Shown here in pieces: positions 52,968 to 62,835 of a DNA stretch of 64,000 bases. The stretch comes from Rhodospirillum sp047263945. Its GTDB lineage: Bacteria; Pseudomonadota; Alphaproteobacteria; Rhodospirillales; Rhodospirillaceae. The stretch covers positions 62,001 to 126,000 of the forward strand of contig NZ_JBLAVB010000001.1 of the NCBI RefSeq assembly GCF_047263945.1. Reading direction: 5' to 3'. The position numbers were made by a program, and so were the translations under genes. How positions within the stretch are numbered: the first letter of the stretch is position 1; each line of letters starts with the position of its first letter. The notes under the pieces are model-generated. The model ran no database searches and was not told the DNA's origin. It saw only the letters and a list, made by a program, of their open reading frames with translations.

Positions 52968-54560
52968 ATGTCCCGCATTGAAGATGAAGTAAACCGTCGG
53001 CGCACCTTCGCCATCATCTCCCACCCCGACGCCGGTAAAACGACGCTGACCGAAAAGCTGTTGCTGTTCGGGGGCGCCATTCAGCTTGCCGGGGCGGTCA
53101 AAGCCCGAGGCGAGGCCCGTCGAGCCCGTTCGGACTGGATGAAGGTGGAACAAGAACGAGGCATTTCCGTGGCCTCGTCGGTGATGAGCTACGAATATGA
53201 CGGGCGCGCCTTCAATTTGCTCGACACCCCGGGCCACGAAGACTTCAGCGAGGACACCTACCGCACCCTGACGGCGGTCGATAGCGCCATTATGGTGATC
53301 GATGCCGCCAAGGGCATCGAGGAACAGACCCGCAAGCTGTTCGAGGTCTGTCGTCTGCGGGACGTGCCCATTATCACCTTCATCAACAAGTTGGACCGGG
53401 AGGGGCGGGAGCCCTTCGAGCTGCTGGACGAGATCGAGCAGACCTTGGCCCTGGACGTCACCCCGGCGAGCTGGCCCATCGGCATGGGCCGGAGTTTCCT
53501 GGGGTGTTATGACCTGTTCCACGAGCGTCTGGCGCTGATGGCCAAGGGTGCCAAGGGTGGCATGCCGGATATGGGGGAAAGCTGCGAGGGTCTGGACGAC
53601 CCCAAGCTGGACAGCATGCTGCCGGAAGATGCGGTTGCCAAACTGCGCGAGGACGTGGAGATGGCGCGGGTTCTTTGCCCGGAATTCGACGTCGAATCCT
53701 ATCGCGCCGGCCATATGACACCGGTCTTCTTTGGCTCGGCGGTCAATAATTTTGGCGTGCGGGAGTTGCTGGAGGGTGTCGCTTCGCTCGCGCCCACGCC
53801 TCGGCCCCAGCCGACGGCCGACCGGGATGTGGAGCCGACGGAAAATAAGGTCTCGGGTTTCGTTTTCAAGATTCAGGCGAACATGGACCCCAAGCACCGG
53901 GACCGGATTGCCTTCGTCCGCCTGTGCTCTGGCCACTTTAAGCGGGGGATGAAGCTGGCCCATCCGCGGTCGGGCAAGCAGATCAATATGCATAATCCAG
54001 TGATCTTCCTGGCCCAGGACCGGGAGCTGGCCGAAGAGGCTTTCGCCGGGGATATCCTGGGTGTGCCCAACCATGGTCAGTTGCGGATCGGTGATGCCCT
54101 GACCGAGGGGGAAGCCCTGCGGTTCACTGGAATTCCGAGCTTTGCCCCCGAATTGCTGCAGAAGGTGCGGCCCATTGATCCCCTGCGTGCCAAGCATCTG
54201 GGCCGCGCCCTGCAACAGATCGCCGAGGAAGGCGCCGCCCGGGTCTTCAAGCCGGTCATGGGCTCGGACTGGGTGGTGGGGGTCGTCGGTGGCCTGCAGT
54301 TCGAGGTCCTGGCCGACCGGATCCGCACGGAATTCGATGTCCCGGTGATTTTCGAACCAACAACCCTTTATACGGCCCGTTGGGTTGCGGCGGAGGATCA
54401 TTTGATCCTGAAGAAATTTCTGGATGGCAACCAGTCGGCCATGGCCGAGGACCACGATGGGGATCCGGTTTTCATGGCGCGCAACGCTTGGCACCTGGAC
54501 CGCGCTCAGGAAGATTTTCCCAAGATTCAGTTCCATAAAACAAAGGAACAGGCATTCTGA
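52968..54560 (+). CDS. prfC: Peptide chain release factor 3 (RF3)
   Basis: 530 residues. GTPase motifs: SHPDAGKTTLTEKLLLFGG (G1), DTPGHEDFSEDTYR (G3) and FINKLDREGREP (G4), followed by EF-Tu-like domains II and III. RF3 recycles class I release factors after peptide release. Divergent from the CDF gene; ATG 52968 follows GGTATCCC. Confidence 0.96.
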   Translation: MSRIEDEVNRRRTFAIISHPDAGKTTLTEKLLLFGGAIQLAGAVKARGEARRARSDWMKVEQERGISVASSVMSYEYDGRAFNLLDTPGHEDFSEDTYRTLTAVDSAIMVIDAAKGIEEQTRKLFEVCRLRDVPIITFINKLDREGREPFELLDEIEQTLALDVTPASWPIGMGRSFLGCYDLFHERLALMAKGAKGGMPDMGESCEGLDDPKLDSMLPEDAVAKLREDVEMARVLCPEFDVESYRAGHMTPVFFGSAVNNFGVRELLEGVASLAPTPRPQPTADRDVEPTENKVSGFVFKIQANMDPKHRDRIAFVRLCSGHFKRGMKLAHPRSGKQINMHNPVIFLAQDRELAEEAFAGDILGVPNHGQLRIGDALTEGEALRFTGIPSFAPELLQKVRPIDPLRAKHLGRALQQIAEEGAARVFKPVMGSDWVVGVVGGLQFEVLADRIRTEFDVPVIFEPTTLYTARWVAAEDHLILKKFLDGNQSAMAEDHDGDPVFMARNAWHLDRAQEDFPKIQFHKTKEQAF

Positions 54561-54605
54561 GATCCGGATTGGGCTGGTAATCCAGCCAGGAAAGAAGGCG
54601 AGACC

Positions 54606-55235
54606 ATGTCCATCCATGAAATCCTGTTGTTTTTTCCCGTGGCGTTGCTGATGGCTGCACCGTTCGGTCCCAGCAACTTCCTGGTCTTCACCAATGGCCT
54701 TCGCCATGGGAGTCTGCCAGCGGGCACGGCTGGCTTCGCCCGGATTTCCGCCTTCGCCATTCTGATCGCCGTCACGGCCATTGGCTTGGGTGCGGCCCTG
54801 TCTGAGGCCGCTTGGCTTCTCTTGGTCATTAAATGGTTTGGCATCGGCTATTTAGCCTACCTGGGCTGGCGGATCTGGCGAAGCCCGCCCCCGGATCTGG
54901 CTGCGGCCAGGACTTTGGGGCGCTCGTCCCGCGTGGTGTCCGTTTGGAGTTTGGCTCGGATGGAATTCACGACGGCCCTGGCGAATCCCAAGGCCATTCT
55001 GTATTTTACTGCCGCCTTTCCCCAGTTCATTGGCCAAACCGAGAACTTTACCGAACGGTTTCTGACCATGGGGGCGGTTTTCCTGGTCAGCGAATATCTG
55101 GTGTTGTGGGGCTATGCCTTCGCAGGGGGCGGGCTCGGGCGGGCAGGGTGGTTGGATTGGGCGCAAGGCTGGATCAACAGGGTCACCGGAGCCAGTTTCA
55201 TTGGTTTCGCGGGTTGGATGGCCTTGAGGGAGTAG
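54606..55235 (+). CDS. LysE/RhtB-family exporter
   Basis: 209 residues, six hydrophobic segments. The start ILLFFPVALLMAAPFGPSNF and the middle LLVIKWFGIGYLAYLGWRIW fit the LysE/RhtB family of amino-acid and derivative exporters; NPKAILYFTAAFPQFI is the family signature. ATG 54606 is 45 bases after prfC. Substrate not predictable. Confidence 0.88.
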   Translation: MSIHEILLFFPVALLMAAPFGPSNFLVFTNGLRHGSLPAGTAGFARISAFAILIAVTAIGLGAALSEAAWLLLVIKWFGIGYLAYLGWRIWRSPPPDLAAARTLGRSSRVVSVWSLARMEFTTALANPKAILYFTAAFPQFIGQTENFTERFLTMGAVFLVSEYLVLWGYAFAGGGLGRAGWLDWAQGWINRVTGASFIGFAGWMALRE

Positions 55236-55809
55236 ACCCCGTCTTCTTCTCAGCGATAGACCAAACTGCCCTCAATCGGACTCCCCGATTGAGGGCGGAT
55301 CATTTGATCTAGACTCATATGGTGAGAGCATCGCATGGAGCGGGAAACCGGTTGTCCTATCCGCGTTCCCTAGGGTCCCCAGTTTCCCGCTCGATGGGCG
55401 AGAGTCCTCCGAGATCTATTTAACTAGAGCATGTTGCGTGAAATGTGATTCACGCAACATGCTCTAAACCTCTGATATTGAAGCAAATCGTCACGCCTAC
55501 GGCGTGCGTTCCGCCCGTCGCAATCTGTTCCGGATTGCTCGGGATTTGCTCTAGAGTGAAACTGGGCCAGCTTGACTCAAGCTGATCCAATTTCACTCTA
55601 AGAGTTGATGAGATAGAAGTGTGAAATCCTAGGTTTTGGGGTAATTTAATACCCTGAGCTTCTACCTTATCCGAAGAAAGCGTTGTGAAGCGGAGGGCTT
55701 GAGGCATGACCGTCTTGAAGGAACCGGTAATCATGAAGCGGGGTGTCGGTGCCGCTTTGTGGAGTCGACTTGTCGCTCCTTCAGAGCGATTGTCCCTGTG
55801 GGCCCCCCT
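55236..55809. repeat. Intergenic region with several palindromes
   Basis: No gene is seen. It contains an imperfect hairpin (CTCAATCGG...CCGATTGAG) near 55260-55315, a GAGCATCGCATGG...CGATGGGCGAGAG element near 55325-55405, a perfect 17-bp hairpin (TAGAGCATGTTGCGTGA, 55425-55441, with 55450-55466) and TAGAGTGAAA...TTTCACTCTA at 55552-55600. All share the TAGAG...CTCTA boundary style of the palindrome families elsewhere in the window. Confidence 0.7.
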
Positions 55810-58272
55810 ATGACACGGGGTGTCCTTACGCTCCGTCGATCCATCTATCTGGCCCCGACCGTGGCAGGCGTCATTTTCCTTTTGTTGATCGCGGTGTTTC
55901 TGCAGGCGTTGAACCGCGAGCGTCGGACATGGGAAGGGGCCTGGGAAGCCCGAGAGCAATTGACCCGCGAGGTCAATGTGCAGTTCGACCGGTTCACCCT
56001 GGGCCATTCCAATTTTTTATTCGGAATCAGTCAAGTGAGGGAGGGGCTTCGGGCTGAAGTGATCCTTGGTCCCGAAGAGGAACATCTTGCGTGGGTGCGC
56101 AGCATTCGGGCGGATGTTCTCGCCCTGGATGCCCGGGTAGCCAAGGGGGAGGGGGTTTTTGAAAATCGGGAATTGGAAGGTCTCTTCAACTGGACGCTTG
56201 TCGCCCTGGAGAAGTATGAGGTGCAGGCAAGGCGGACAGTGGGGGACGCAAGCCTTGGTGGTGCGAAGCTCGGCGCAGAATTGAAGGAAACAATCCGGGG
56301 GTTTCATCTCACGCACAAGGCTTTTACGACTCTGAGATCCCGCCTGGAAAGCTCGGTGCTCGACTCCACCATGGGGGCCATTTCTGAAGGGCAACAGCAA
56401 AGCTTTATCGTTTGGGGGCTGGCCCTGGCGCTGGTGCCGGTCATGTTTCTCCTCGCCCGCTGGGTCGCGCAGGACGTGACTGGATCTTTGGTACGCACGA
56501 TCGATCGCCTCCGCAGCCTGGGGGCTGAGGCGCACCGCGACCTGTCCGGCAGTCCCGAAGACGGGGGGGAGGGGAAGGGTCTTCCATTGGAGTCGGTGTC
56601 GCAGGAGGGGCGCGCGCCCGGGAAGGAACGCCAGGAGACCTATGATCCTTTTTCTCTCCTTTGGGAGTCCGTCGATGCTTTTGAACAGGTGCTCCAGGAA
56701 TTGCGGACCTCCCGGAGGATACTCAGGCATCATCTGAGGGAATTGGCCTTACAGACGGAGGGGAGGGTGGCGGCGGAGGCTGCTTTTGGGGTCAGTGAAC
56801 ATCGTTTTCAAACCCTGGTGGATAATGCCAACGTGGCTATTTTCGTCCATCGGCGGGGTGAAATGCTCTATGCCAACCCAGCCCTCTGTTCCTTGATTGG
56901 CGCGACGCAAATGGGCGTCGACATCCATGAAATCGCGACCGATCGTCTTGTCGAGTCCGAAGCAAGGGGCAAGATCTGGGAGTGCCACGAAGCTTGTCTG
57001 CGTGGGGAAAGTGCTCCAACCGATTTCGAAATGGTCCTGGTGCGTTTGGACGCCGCCCGATTGGTGGTCATCAACCGCTCCTTCCTTATTGAATGGGAGG
57101 ACGGCCCGGCCGTCTGCACGACCCTGTTGGATCACACGGAGCGGCGGGAGGCGTTGGACCGGCTTCGGATCCTATCTGCGGCTATCGATCAGACGCCGAA
57201 CATGTTTTTCATCACCGATACCTCTGGCCGGATCGAGTATATCAATCCGGCCTTCACCGAATTGACCGGATACTCTGCGGAGGAGGCTTTGGGGGAGAAG
57301 CCGAGCTTGTTGCGACATCCCTCGACCTCTCCGGAAACCTATAAGGATCTATGGAGGACGATTCGGTCCGGACGCGAATGGCGTGCGGAGATCGTGGATC
57401 GCCGCAAGGATGGGTCCTACTTCTGGGCTTTCACCAGTATTTGCCCGGTGCGAGACGGGCAGGGGCACATCACCCATTATGTGGCCATGCACCAGGATGT
57501 TACGCCGCAGAAGACGGCAGATCTGGCCTTGCGCCAGGCCATGGAAGAGGCGGAGGTTGCCAACCGGGCAAAAACCGATCTTCTGGCCAATATGAGTCAC
57601 GAACTGAGGACGCCTCTGAACGCGATCATTGGCTTTTCCGAAACCATGCTGGGCCAGTTTCTGGGGCCGATGGACCAGATCTATCTGGAGTACGCCAAGG
57701 ATATTCGCGATTCCGGTGCCCATTTGCTGTCCTTGATCAATGATATCCTGGATGTCTCGGCCATTGAAGCCGGCCACATGCCCCTGCGGGAGGAGGTGAC
57801 GGATCTGGCCGAGGTGATGGACAGTGTCCAACGTTTGATCCGGCCCCGTGCCGAACTTGCAGGTTTGACCTTGCAGATCGACCCCCTTCCCGTGTCACTC
57901 AACCTTTGGTGTGATGGGCGACGGCTCAAACAGATCCTGTTGAATTTGCTCTCCAACGCCGCGAAGTTCACGGAAGAGGGCGGGCGCATCAGCCTGATGA
58001 CCACCGTCGGGGCCGATGGGGGGGTTCGCATGGTGGTCCGCGATACGGGGATCGGAATGGATAGCCATGGGATCGAAACCGCCCTTTCCCCCTTTGGGCA
58101 AGTGGATAGTGGCCTTGGCCGTCGCCACCAAGGCAGTGGGCTTGGGCTTCCCTTGACTCAGGGGTTGGTCAGCCTGCACGGAGGCCGCTTGACCTTGGAG
58201 AGTGAACCTGGACAGGGGACCACCGTAACGGTGGTCTTCCCGCCGGAGCGGACATGGGTCCACACCGCCTGA
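55810..58272 (+). CDS. PAS-containing sensor histidine kinase
   Basis: 820 residues from ATG 55810. TM1 (YLAPTVAGVIFLLLIAVFLQ), an extracytoplasmic helical domain (35-195), TM2 (IVWGLALALVPVMFLLARWV), two PAS regions (about 320-430 and 450-560; NMFFITDTSGRIEYINPAFT), HisKA with NMSHELRTPLNAIIGF (phospho-acceptor His near 597), then HATPase with KQILLNLLSNAAKF (N box), VRDTGIGMD (G1) and GSGLGLPL (G2). No receiver domain and no adjacent response regulator, so its partner is elsewhere. The start lacks a clear ribosome-binding site; an upstream in-frame ATG at 55699 would add 37 residues. Confidence 0.9.
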   Translation: MTRGVLTLRRSIYLAPTVAGVIFLLLIAVFLQALNRERRTWEGAWEAREQLTREVNVQFDRFTLGHSNFLFGISQVREGLRAEVILGPEEEHLAWVRSIRADVLALDARVAKGEGVFENRELEGLFNWTLVALEKYEVQARRTVGDASLGGAKLGAELKETIRGFHLTHKAFTTLRSRLESSVLDSTMGAISEGQQQSFIVWGLALALVPVMFLLARWVAQDVTGSLVRTIDRLRSLGAEAHRDLSGSPEDGGEGKGLPLESVSQEGRAPGKERQETYDPFSLLWESVDAFEQVLQELRTSRRILRHHLRELALQTEGRVAAEAAFGVSEHRFQTLVDNANVAIFVHRRGEMLYANPALCSLIGATQMGVDIHEIATDRLVESEARGKIWECHEACLRGESAPTDFEMVLVRLDAARLVVINRSFLIEWEDGPAVCTTLLDHTERREALDRLRILSAAIDQTPNMFFITDTSGRIEYINPAFTELTGYSAEEALGEKPSLLRHPSTSPETYKDLWRTIRSGREWRAEIVDRRKDGSYFWAFTSICPVRDGQGHITHYVAMHQDVTPQKTADLALRQAMEEAEVANRAKTDLLANMSHELRTPLNAIIGFSETMLGQFLGPMDQIYLEYAKDIRDSGAHLLSLINDILDVSAIEAGHMPLREEVTDLAEVMDSVQRLIRPRAELAGLTLQIDPLPVSLNLWCDGRRLKQILLNLLSNAAKFTEEGGRISLMTTVGADGGVRMVVRDTGIGMDSHGIETALSPFGQVDSGLGRRHQGSGLGLPLTQGLVSLHGGRLTLESEPGQGTTVTVVFPPERTWVHTA

Positions 58273-58409
58273 CCCCAATTCGGATTCTGCGGAACAAAAG
58301 AACAAGCCAATCGGCGAGGGAACGCCGAACGGCTTTGCTATGGCCGGATTGGAACGGGATCAGCTTAAGTGAAGCTGGCCCAGCTTCACTCTGGGACCCA
58401 ACTCACGGC

Positions 58410-58478
58410 ACACGACGGTGGTGTTTTCCCGTCACGGGGTTTGGGCAATCGCCCAAAACATATAAGACACTGTCGTGT
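58410..58478. repeat. Hairpin-rich dispersed element, copy 4 (short)
   Basis: Ends ACACGACGGTG (58410-58420) and CACTGTCGTGT (58468-58478) are inverted with one mismatch. The inside keeps only CCCGTCACGGGG and TTGGGCAATCGCCCAA. With no GGCCGAAAGGCC units it shows the minimal form and the true boundaries of the family. Confidence 0.8.
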
Positions 58479-58531
58479 ACCGAGGAGCCGACTTGATCTT
58501 CCACTCTGACCATAGGATTTGGATCACGTTT

Positions 58532-58562
58532 ATGAAATCAGGTCGAACAGACCTGATTTCAT
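58532..58562. terminator. Hairpin after the dacA-like gene
   Basis: ATGAAATCAGGT (58532-58543) pairs with ACCTGATTTCAT (58551-58562) around CGAACAG. It lies 7 bases past the carboxypeptidase stop (minus strand) and probably ends its transcript. Confidence 0.65.
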
Positions 58563-58568
58563 CGTGTT

Positions 58569-59981
58569 CTAGCGGAAGACTATGCTGCTTCCTGTAGGCA
58601 TAACGACCAGGCAGGACCGGTTGGACCGCTGGATCAGAGCGCAGGCACCCCGGGCTTCTTTCTCGTTCGCCATACCAAGGATTCGGGCGCGGAAAAGGGT
58701 GCCGCTCGACGCCGGATGGGGAAGGACCTGGGGGGTCAACCTGCCGTAGGACGGACTGAGCAGGCCTTTTGCCCGGGTTGCCGCGTTGCGAGCCGCATCG
58801 GCCTGACTATATGCCCCAACCTGAATACCCCAGGACCCTTTGCCAGGAACGGTATTGGCGGACTTGGACGCTCCAGATTTGCGGATCACGGGCGGGGTCG
58901 GAGGGGTTACCATGGCAACCTGCTGGGTAACTTTTTGCGTGACCTGGGCGACCTGAGTGCCGGGCTTGGGCGGCGGGGGCAGGGGAGGGTCGTCAGCAGA
59001 GCCCATATCGGTTAACCGGTCGTCGCCGAATCTCGGTCCACTGGATGCCGCGACCACTGTACCGGGCTTTAGGTCGGGAACGGGGACGGCGGGGTTCAAC
59101 TTGGCGACCTTGGTAAAACCTTCGTCCAGCAACTTCATCATATGGGCGTCCCGGCTGCGCGCCGTGCGGCCTCCGAAGACGACTCCAATGACGCGATGGC
59201 CGTTGCGCACCGCCGAAGAGGCCACATTGAAGCCCGAAGCACGAATATAGCCGGTTTTAAGGCCATCGGCGCCCTTATACTCTTTCAGCACATGGTTATG
59301 CGTGGTGATGGTCCTGTTGCCGAAGCGGAAGGATTCCGTGGCAAAATAGTGGTAATGATGGGGGAAGTGCTTCATCAGGGCCATGGACAGGACCGCGATA
59401 TCCCGTGCGGTGGACATCTGCCCATTATTGGGTAAGCCAGAGGCATTGCGGAAGGTTGTCCGGGTCATGCCTAACTGCTTGGCTTTCTTGGTCATCAGTT
59501 TGGCGAATTTGGATTCGGTGCCACCCAGCGCCTCGCCCACGACCACGGCCACGTCATTGGCGGATCTGGTGACCAAGGCCTTGATGGCGTCCTCAACCTT
59601 AATGGTGGACCCTTGTTTCAGCCCCAATTTGGTGGGGGGTTGGCTCGCCGCCCGGGCGGAAACCTTCAGGCGGCTGCTCGTGGTAAACTTTCCCTGGTCC
59701 ATGGCCTCGAAAAGCAGGTAAAGGGTCATCATCTTGGTTAAGGAAGCCGGATAGTTGCGGGTGTCCGCGTTGCGGGCGTGCAAAACGGTTCCGGTTTCGG
59801 CGTCGACGACGATGGAGGCATAACCAGCCCAAGACCGGGTCGGTACCGCCAGCGCCACGACCAGGGAAAACGCCAGTGCCAGGAGAGTCACCGCGCCAAA
59901 TCGGCGGCCGTGCATGGCCAGGCGTCGGCTTGAGGGCCATTTGCCTACGGGGTGCGTGTCTTGTTCCAAAATTGCGTCCAT
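58569..59981 (-). CDS. D-alanyl-D-alanine carboxypeptidase with SPOR domain
   Basis: 470 residues. After a short N-terminal stretch comes a signal segment (GAVTLLALAFSLVVALAVPT). The penicillin-binding motifs are SLTK (Ser near 80), SAN (near 140) and KTG (near 242), the peptidase S11 set of DacA/DacC-type enzymes that trim the pentapeptide of peptidoglycan. A Pro-rich linker leads to a C-terminal SPOR domain (about 395-470; SWGIQVGAYSQADAARNAA), which binds denuded glycan at division sites. ATG 59981 is chosen; 59915 is possible. Confidence 0.93.
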   Translation of the reverse strand: MDAILEQDTHPVGKWPSSRRLAMHGRRFGAVTLLALAFSLVVALAVPTRSWAGYASIVVDAETGTVLHARNADTRNYPASLTKMMTLYLLFEAMDQGKFTTSSRLKVSARAASQPPTKLGLKQGSTIKVEDAIKALVTRSANDVAVVVGEALGGTESKFAKLMTKKAKQLGMTRTTFRNASGLPNNGQMSTARDIAVLSMALMKHFPHHYHYFATESFRFGNRTITTHNHVLKEYKGADGLKTGYIRASGFNVASSAVRNGHRVIGVVFGGRTARSRDAHMMKLLDEGFTKVAKLNPAVPVPDLKPGTVVAASSGPRFGDDRLTDMGSADDPPLPPPPKPGTQVAQVTQKVTQQVAMVTPPTPPVIRKSGASKSANTVPGKGSWGIQVGAYSQADAARNAATRAKGLLSPSYGRLTPQVLPHPASSGTLFRARILGMANEKEARGACALIQRSNRSCLVVMPTGSSIVFR

Positions 59982-60213
59982 CGCGTTCCCGTCCACGTCT
60001 GAAGATCGTATGAGAGGACATTGCCCGTGCAGGGCTGTCAATATCCCCATCTGGGAGAGGCCAAATGAAGAGAGAGGACCTGTCCTCTGATTCGGTCCGG
60101 AGGATACGGTAGCCCCGATTCGCTGTCCATGGCGAAGAGGCACTTTTTCCCACAGATTAGCCACATAGGTGGCCTATTTCTAAAGTAAGATCTTAAGAAG
60201 AAAGGGTTAAGAA

Positions 60214-60984
60214 ATGATTTTTGGGTCAAGGGAATTTCACAGGGGTGAAGAGGATGTTTCGGATTCGTCTCAATCACCCCTTTTGTCATGCGTTTTTGTT
60301 CTGGCTATTTTGCTTTTGGGCGGCTGTGCCAGCTCCGGAGATATCAATAGTCCCGTCGAGCGTCGCCTCTCCTGGTACTCCTATTTGAATGGCGATGACA
60401 TTCGTGTCGCCTGTCAACCGGGGGCTCCCGATCACCTGCGGGCCACCTTCAACGGGGTCTATTCGGAGGATCTGCGCCTATACGAAATCCAAGACCTTGG
60501 CGGAGATCGGAGTCTGTCGTCCCGGATGATTGGCCCGGCCGATTTGACCACCTTGGCCAATATATCCGGCCTCTCCTCGCTCTTCGACCCCTGGCGTGGA
60601 ACCAGTCGGGTCCAGGCCTTGGATGGGGTCGGTTGGTCGCGTTTGCTTGCGGCGCTGGACGCCGATGGACTCACAAAGCCGCCACCTGTTGGCCTGGAAT
60701 TGCGCTCTGACCGCTTCTATTGGGTTGTGGTGGGGTGTCTTGATGGGGCTGTGGTTTTCAATGCCTGGGCTGATCCCTCCTCCCGCTTCGACGCCTTGAC
60801 CTTTGATGACGTCCTCGTCGACCTGGATAAACCCAAAAGGCCCTTGCCCCACTATGAAAAGGCCATGCGAGGAAGTCTGGAAGCCCAGCGTCGGAAGGAC
60901 TTTCTGTTTCGTTTGCGGGTGGGACCCAACGGTTTGATTGACGGTGCGCCCATCGGGGGCGAAGTGCCGAAGTTCGGCTCCTGA
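60214..60984 (+). CDS. Putative lipoprotein
   Basis: 256 residues. A lipobox (LAILLLGGCASSGD) near residue 38 marks a lipoprotein; the mature part of about 219 residues has no recognised family and contains VACQPGAPDHLRATFNGVYS and FYWVVVGCLDGAVVFNAWAD. AAAGGGT precedes ATG 60214. It is divergent from the carboxypeptidase and lies 309 bases before the phasin. Confidence 0.75.
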   Translation: MIFGSREFHRGEEDVSDSSQSPLLSCVFVLAILLLGGCASSGDINSPVERRLSWYSYLNGDDIRVACQPGAPDHLRATFNGVYSEDLRLYEIQDLGGDRSLSSRMIGPADLTTLANISGLSSLFDPWRGTSRVQALDGVGWSRLLAALDADGLTKPPPVGLELRSDRFYWVVVGCLDGAVVFNAWADPSSRFDALTFDDVLVDLDKPKRPLPHYEKAMRGSLEAQRRKDFLFRLRVGPNGLIDGAPIGGEVPKFGS

Positions 60985-61042
60985 AATCCGAACCTGACAG
61001 GGTTGGGGCGCGGCAAAAGCAGTGACACTTATAATGAGAATG

Positions 61043-61109
61043 TTGCGGCGCGACAATCGCGGTTGACTTGGCATGAGGTGCGGATCATAGTTTGATTATA
61101 TTGCGACGC
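61043..61109 (+). promoter_or_regulatory. Phasin promoter with candidate PhaR boxes
   Basis: TTGACT (61063-61068) and CATAGT (61086-61091) are 17 bases apart and could form a sigma-70 promoter. TTGCGGCGC at 61043-61051 and TTGCGACGC at 61101-61109 flank it, giving two matching boxes like those bound by PhaR repressors of phasin genes. The leader to the phasin ATG is about 190 bases. The rest of 60985-61293 shows nothing further. Confidence 0.45.
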
Positions 61110-61293
61110 AGCATTCTTGCCGACCCAGCGAGCGGCGGGATGTGGCGTGGTAGGCACGCGCGAGCGCGCGGGGAGACCGATCAAGGTTTGGCCCAAGGCG
61201 TCGGTGGCGCGTGGCACACGAAATCCAGGGAAAGGTCGCCCCCGGCGCCGCGAAGGTGAAGGGGGCCTGAGAGAGCCGAGGAGTTCAGTCCCC

Positions 61294-62130
61294 ATGTCCG
61301 AGCCAAATAAGCCTGAGGGCGTCGCCCCAACCGCATCCGCTACTCCGAAGACTGCAGCAGCCAGGCCCTCCGCCCGTCGCGCCAAGGCCGCTGCGGCGAA
61401 GGCGCCTGCTAAGCAATCGGCTCCTGCAGAGCCCGGTTCTGTGAAACCCGGCCCCGTGGAGCCGGTGGTAGAGGCCACAGCGCCGCCGGTAAGCACTCCC
61501 GCTGCGGAACCCGTCGCCGCCAAGCCGACCGCTTCGGCTGAGGCGCCTGCCAGTGCTATTGAAGGCGAAATGGCCTCGGTGGATCTGTTGAAGGCCGTAG
61601 AAGATGTGGTTGAAGCCGGTTCGGTGAGCGCTGAGGCCGGGCGATCCGCCTTGGAGACCGTCGCTCGAGTCGGCGTCGACGTGGTGAGTGAGACCTACGA
61701 AAAGGCCATTGTCTTCACCAAGGAACAAGTTGAAGTGGTTGAGAAGGCTGGTGGACCCTTTGGGTTGGGTGTTGGAACGGGCATTGAAGATGGCTTGTCC
61801 TTCCTGAAAGCCAATCTGGAAGCCATGGGAGAGTCCTCCGCCATTTTGGTGAAGGGTGGTCAGGATCTTACGATTCTCTCCTATGACTATATGAAGGACA
61901 TGGTCGAGGACGGGGCCACGTTTGGCCGCGACCTGATGGACTGCGGTGGTCCCGAGAAAGCCCTTGAAATGGAAATGGCCGCCGTCGAGAAAGCCACCGA
62001 AAAGGCTATGGCTGTTGGTCAGCGGGTTGGTGACCTGGTCAGCAAGATGCTTGAGGACGCCACCGTGCCTTTGACCGAACGGGCCGAAAGCGCCGTCGCA
62101 AGCCTGAATAAGGCTTTCGCAGTAAAATAG
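61294..62130 (+). CDS. phaP: Phasin (PHA granule-associated protein)
   Basis: 278 residues. An Ala/Pro/Lys-rich N-terminal region (about 1-85) precedes a helical phasin domain (about 95-275) with SYDYMKDMVEDGATFGRDLM and amphipathic repeats. Phasins coat PHA granules and control their size. The start MSEPNKPEGV is preferred over an upstream ATG at 61117, as the earlier stretch reads as Arg-rich non-coding sequence; GAGGAG lies about 14 bases upstream. Pairs functionally with phaC at 364-2145. Confidence 0.85.
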   Translation: MSEPNKPEGVAPTASATPKTAAARPSARRAKAAAAKAPAKQSAPAEPGSVKPGPVEPVVEATAPPVSTPAAEPVAAKPTASAEAPASAIEGEMASVDLLKAVEDVVEAGSVSAEAGRSALETVARVGVDVVSETYEKAIVFTKEQVEVVEKAGGPFGLGVGTGIEDGLSFLKANLEAMGESSAILVKGGQDLTILSYDYMKDMVEDGATFGRDLMDCGGPEKALEMEMAAVEKATEKAMAVGQRVGDLVSKMLEDATVPLTERAESAVASLNKAFAVK

Positions 62131-62283
62131 GGTGAACCCTTGTTCGGGACCTATTGATCGAAGTCTTTCTGGCCCTCAAATGAGCTTCATAGAGCTTTAC
62201 CGGGTCATCTGGGTGCCTCACGACTAAAGTCGCATTTTCGGACCGGACCCTTGTTTCCGGGAGGGAGGCGGGCGAAAAAAAAC

Positions 62284-62325
62284 AGGCTTCCCCCGGCCAT
62301 GGGTTGGGGGAGGCCTTTGTTTTTT
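62284..62325 (+). terminator. Terminator after phasin
   Basis: AGGCTTCCCCC (62284-62294) pairs with GGGGGAGGCCT (62106+200 region, 62306-62316) with one G-U pair, followed by TTGTTTTTT. It lies about 155 bases after the phasin stop and before clpS. Confidence 0.75.
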
Positions 62326-62478
62326 GAGGCTCTTGAAAGAAGCCCATGGAATAAATGGGTCTTTATCGGCGGAAAAAATTACCAATATGATGGGTGTGTG
62401 ACGCATCACTCATCGGGTCTCCCCAGGGGGGCGCCACGGTGGATGGATGGAGCGCAAAGATGGAAGGCATGGGTAAGG

Positions 62479-62835
62479 ATGGCTAACGAGATTAAGATTT
62501 GGATGGCCGAGAATGGAGACGACAATGGGTCGGATGGACGTCCTGGCACCGGTGTCGTGGTCAAGGCCAAGCCCAAGACCAAAAAGCCCTCCATGTACAA
62601 AGTTTTGATGCTGAACGACGATTATACGCCCATGGAATTCGTTGTTCACGTTTTGGAGCGGTTTTTTTCCAAAAGCCATGAGGAGGCGACCCAAATCATG
62701 CTGCATGTCCACCAAAAGGGCGTGGGGCTTTGCGGGGTTTTCACCCACGAAGTGGCTGAGACGAAGGTTAATCAGGTCATGGATTTGGCCAGGCGCTCCC
62801 AACACCCCCTCCAATGCACCTTGGAAAAGGAGTAG
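62479..62835 (+). CDS. clpS: ATP-dependent Clp protease adaptor ClpS
   Basis: 118 residues. Delivers N-degron substrates to ClpA. Landmarks: YKVLMLNDDYTPMEFVVHVL, the LHVHQKG stretch and GVFTHEVAETKVNQV, all conserved in ClpS. The disordered N-terminal 35 residues are typical. Start ATG 62479 with GGAAGG upstream; an internal ATG at 62503 is possible. clpA follows in the same direction, the usual clpS-clpA arrangement. An 8-bp hairpin without a T-run (62844-62867) lies between them. Confidence 0.95.
   Translation: MANEIKIWMAENGDDNGSDGRPGTGVVVKAKPKTKKPSMYKVLMLNDDYTPMEFVVHVLERFFSKSHEEATQIMLHVHQKGVGLCGVFTHEVAETKVNQVMDLARRSQHPLQCTLEKE

Noticed and set aside
52938..54707. 589-codon minus-strand frame opposite prfC
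   Set aside because: prfC is unmistakable; the antisense frame is a codon-bias shadow.
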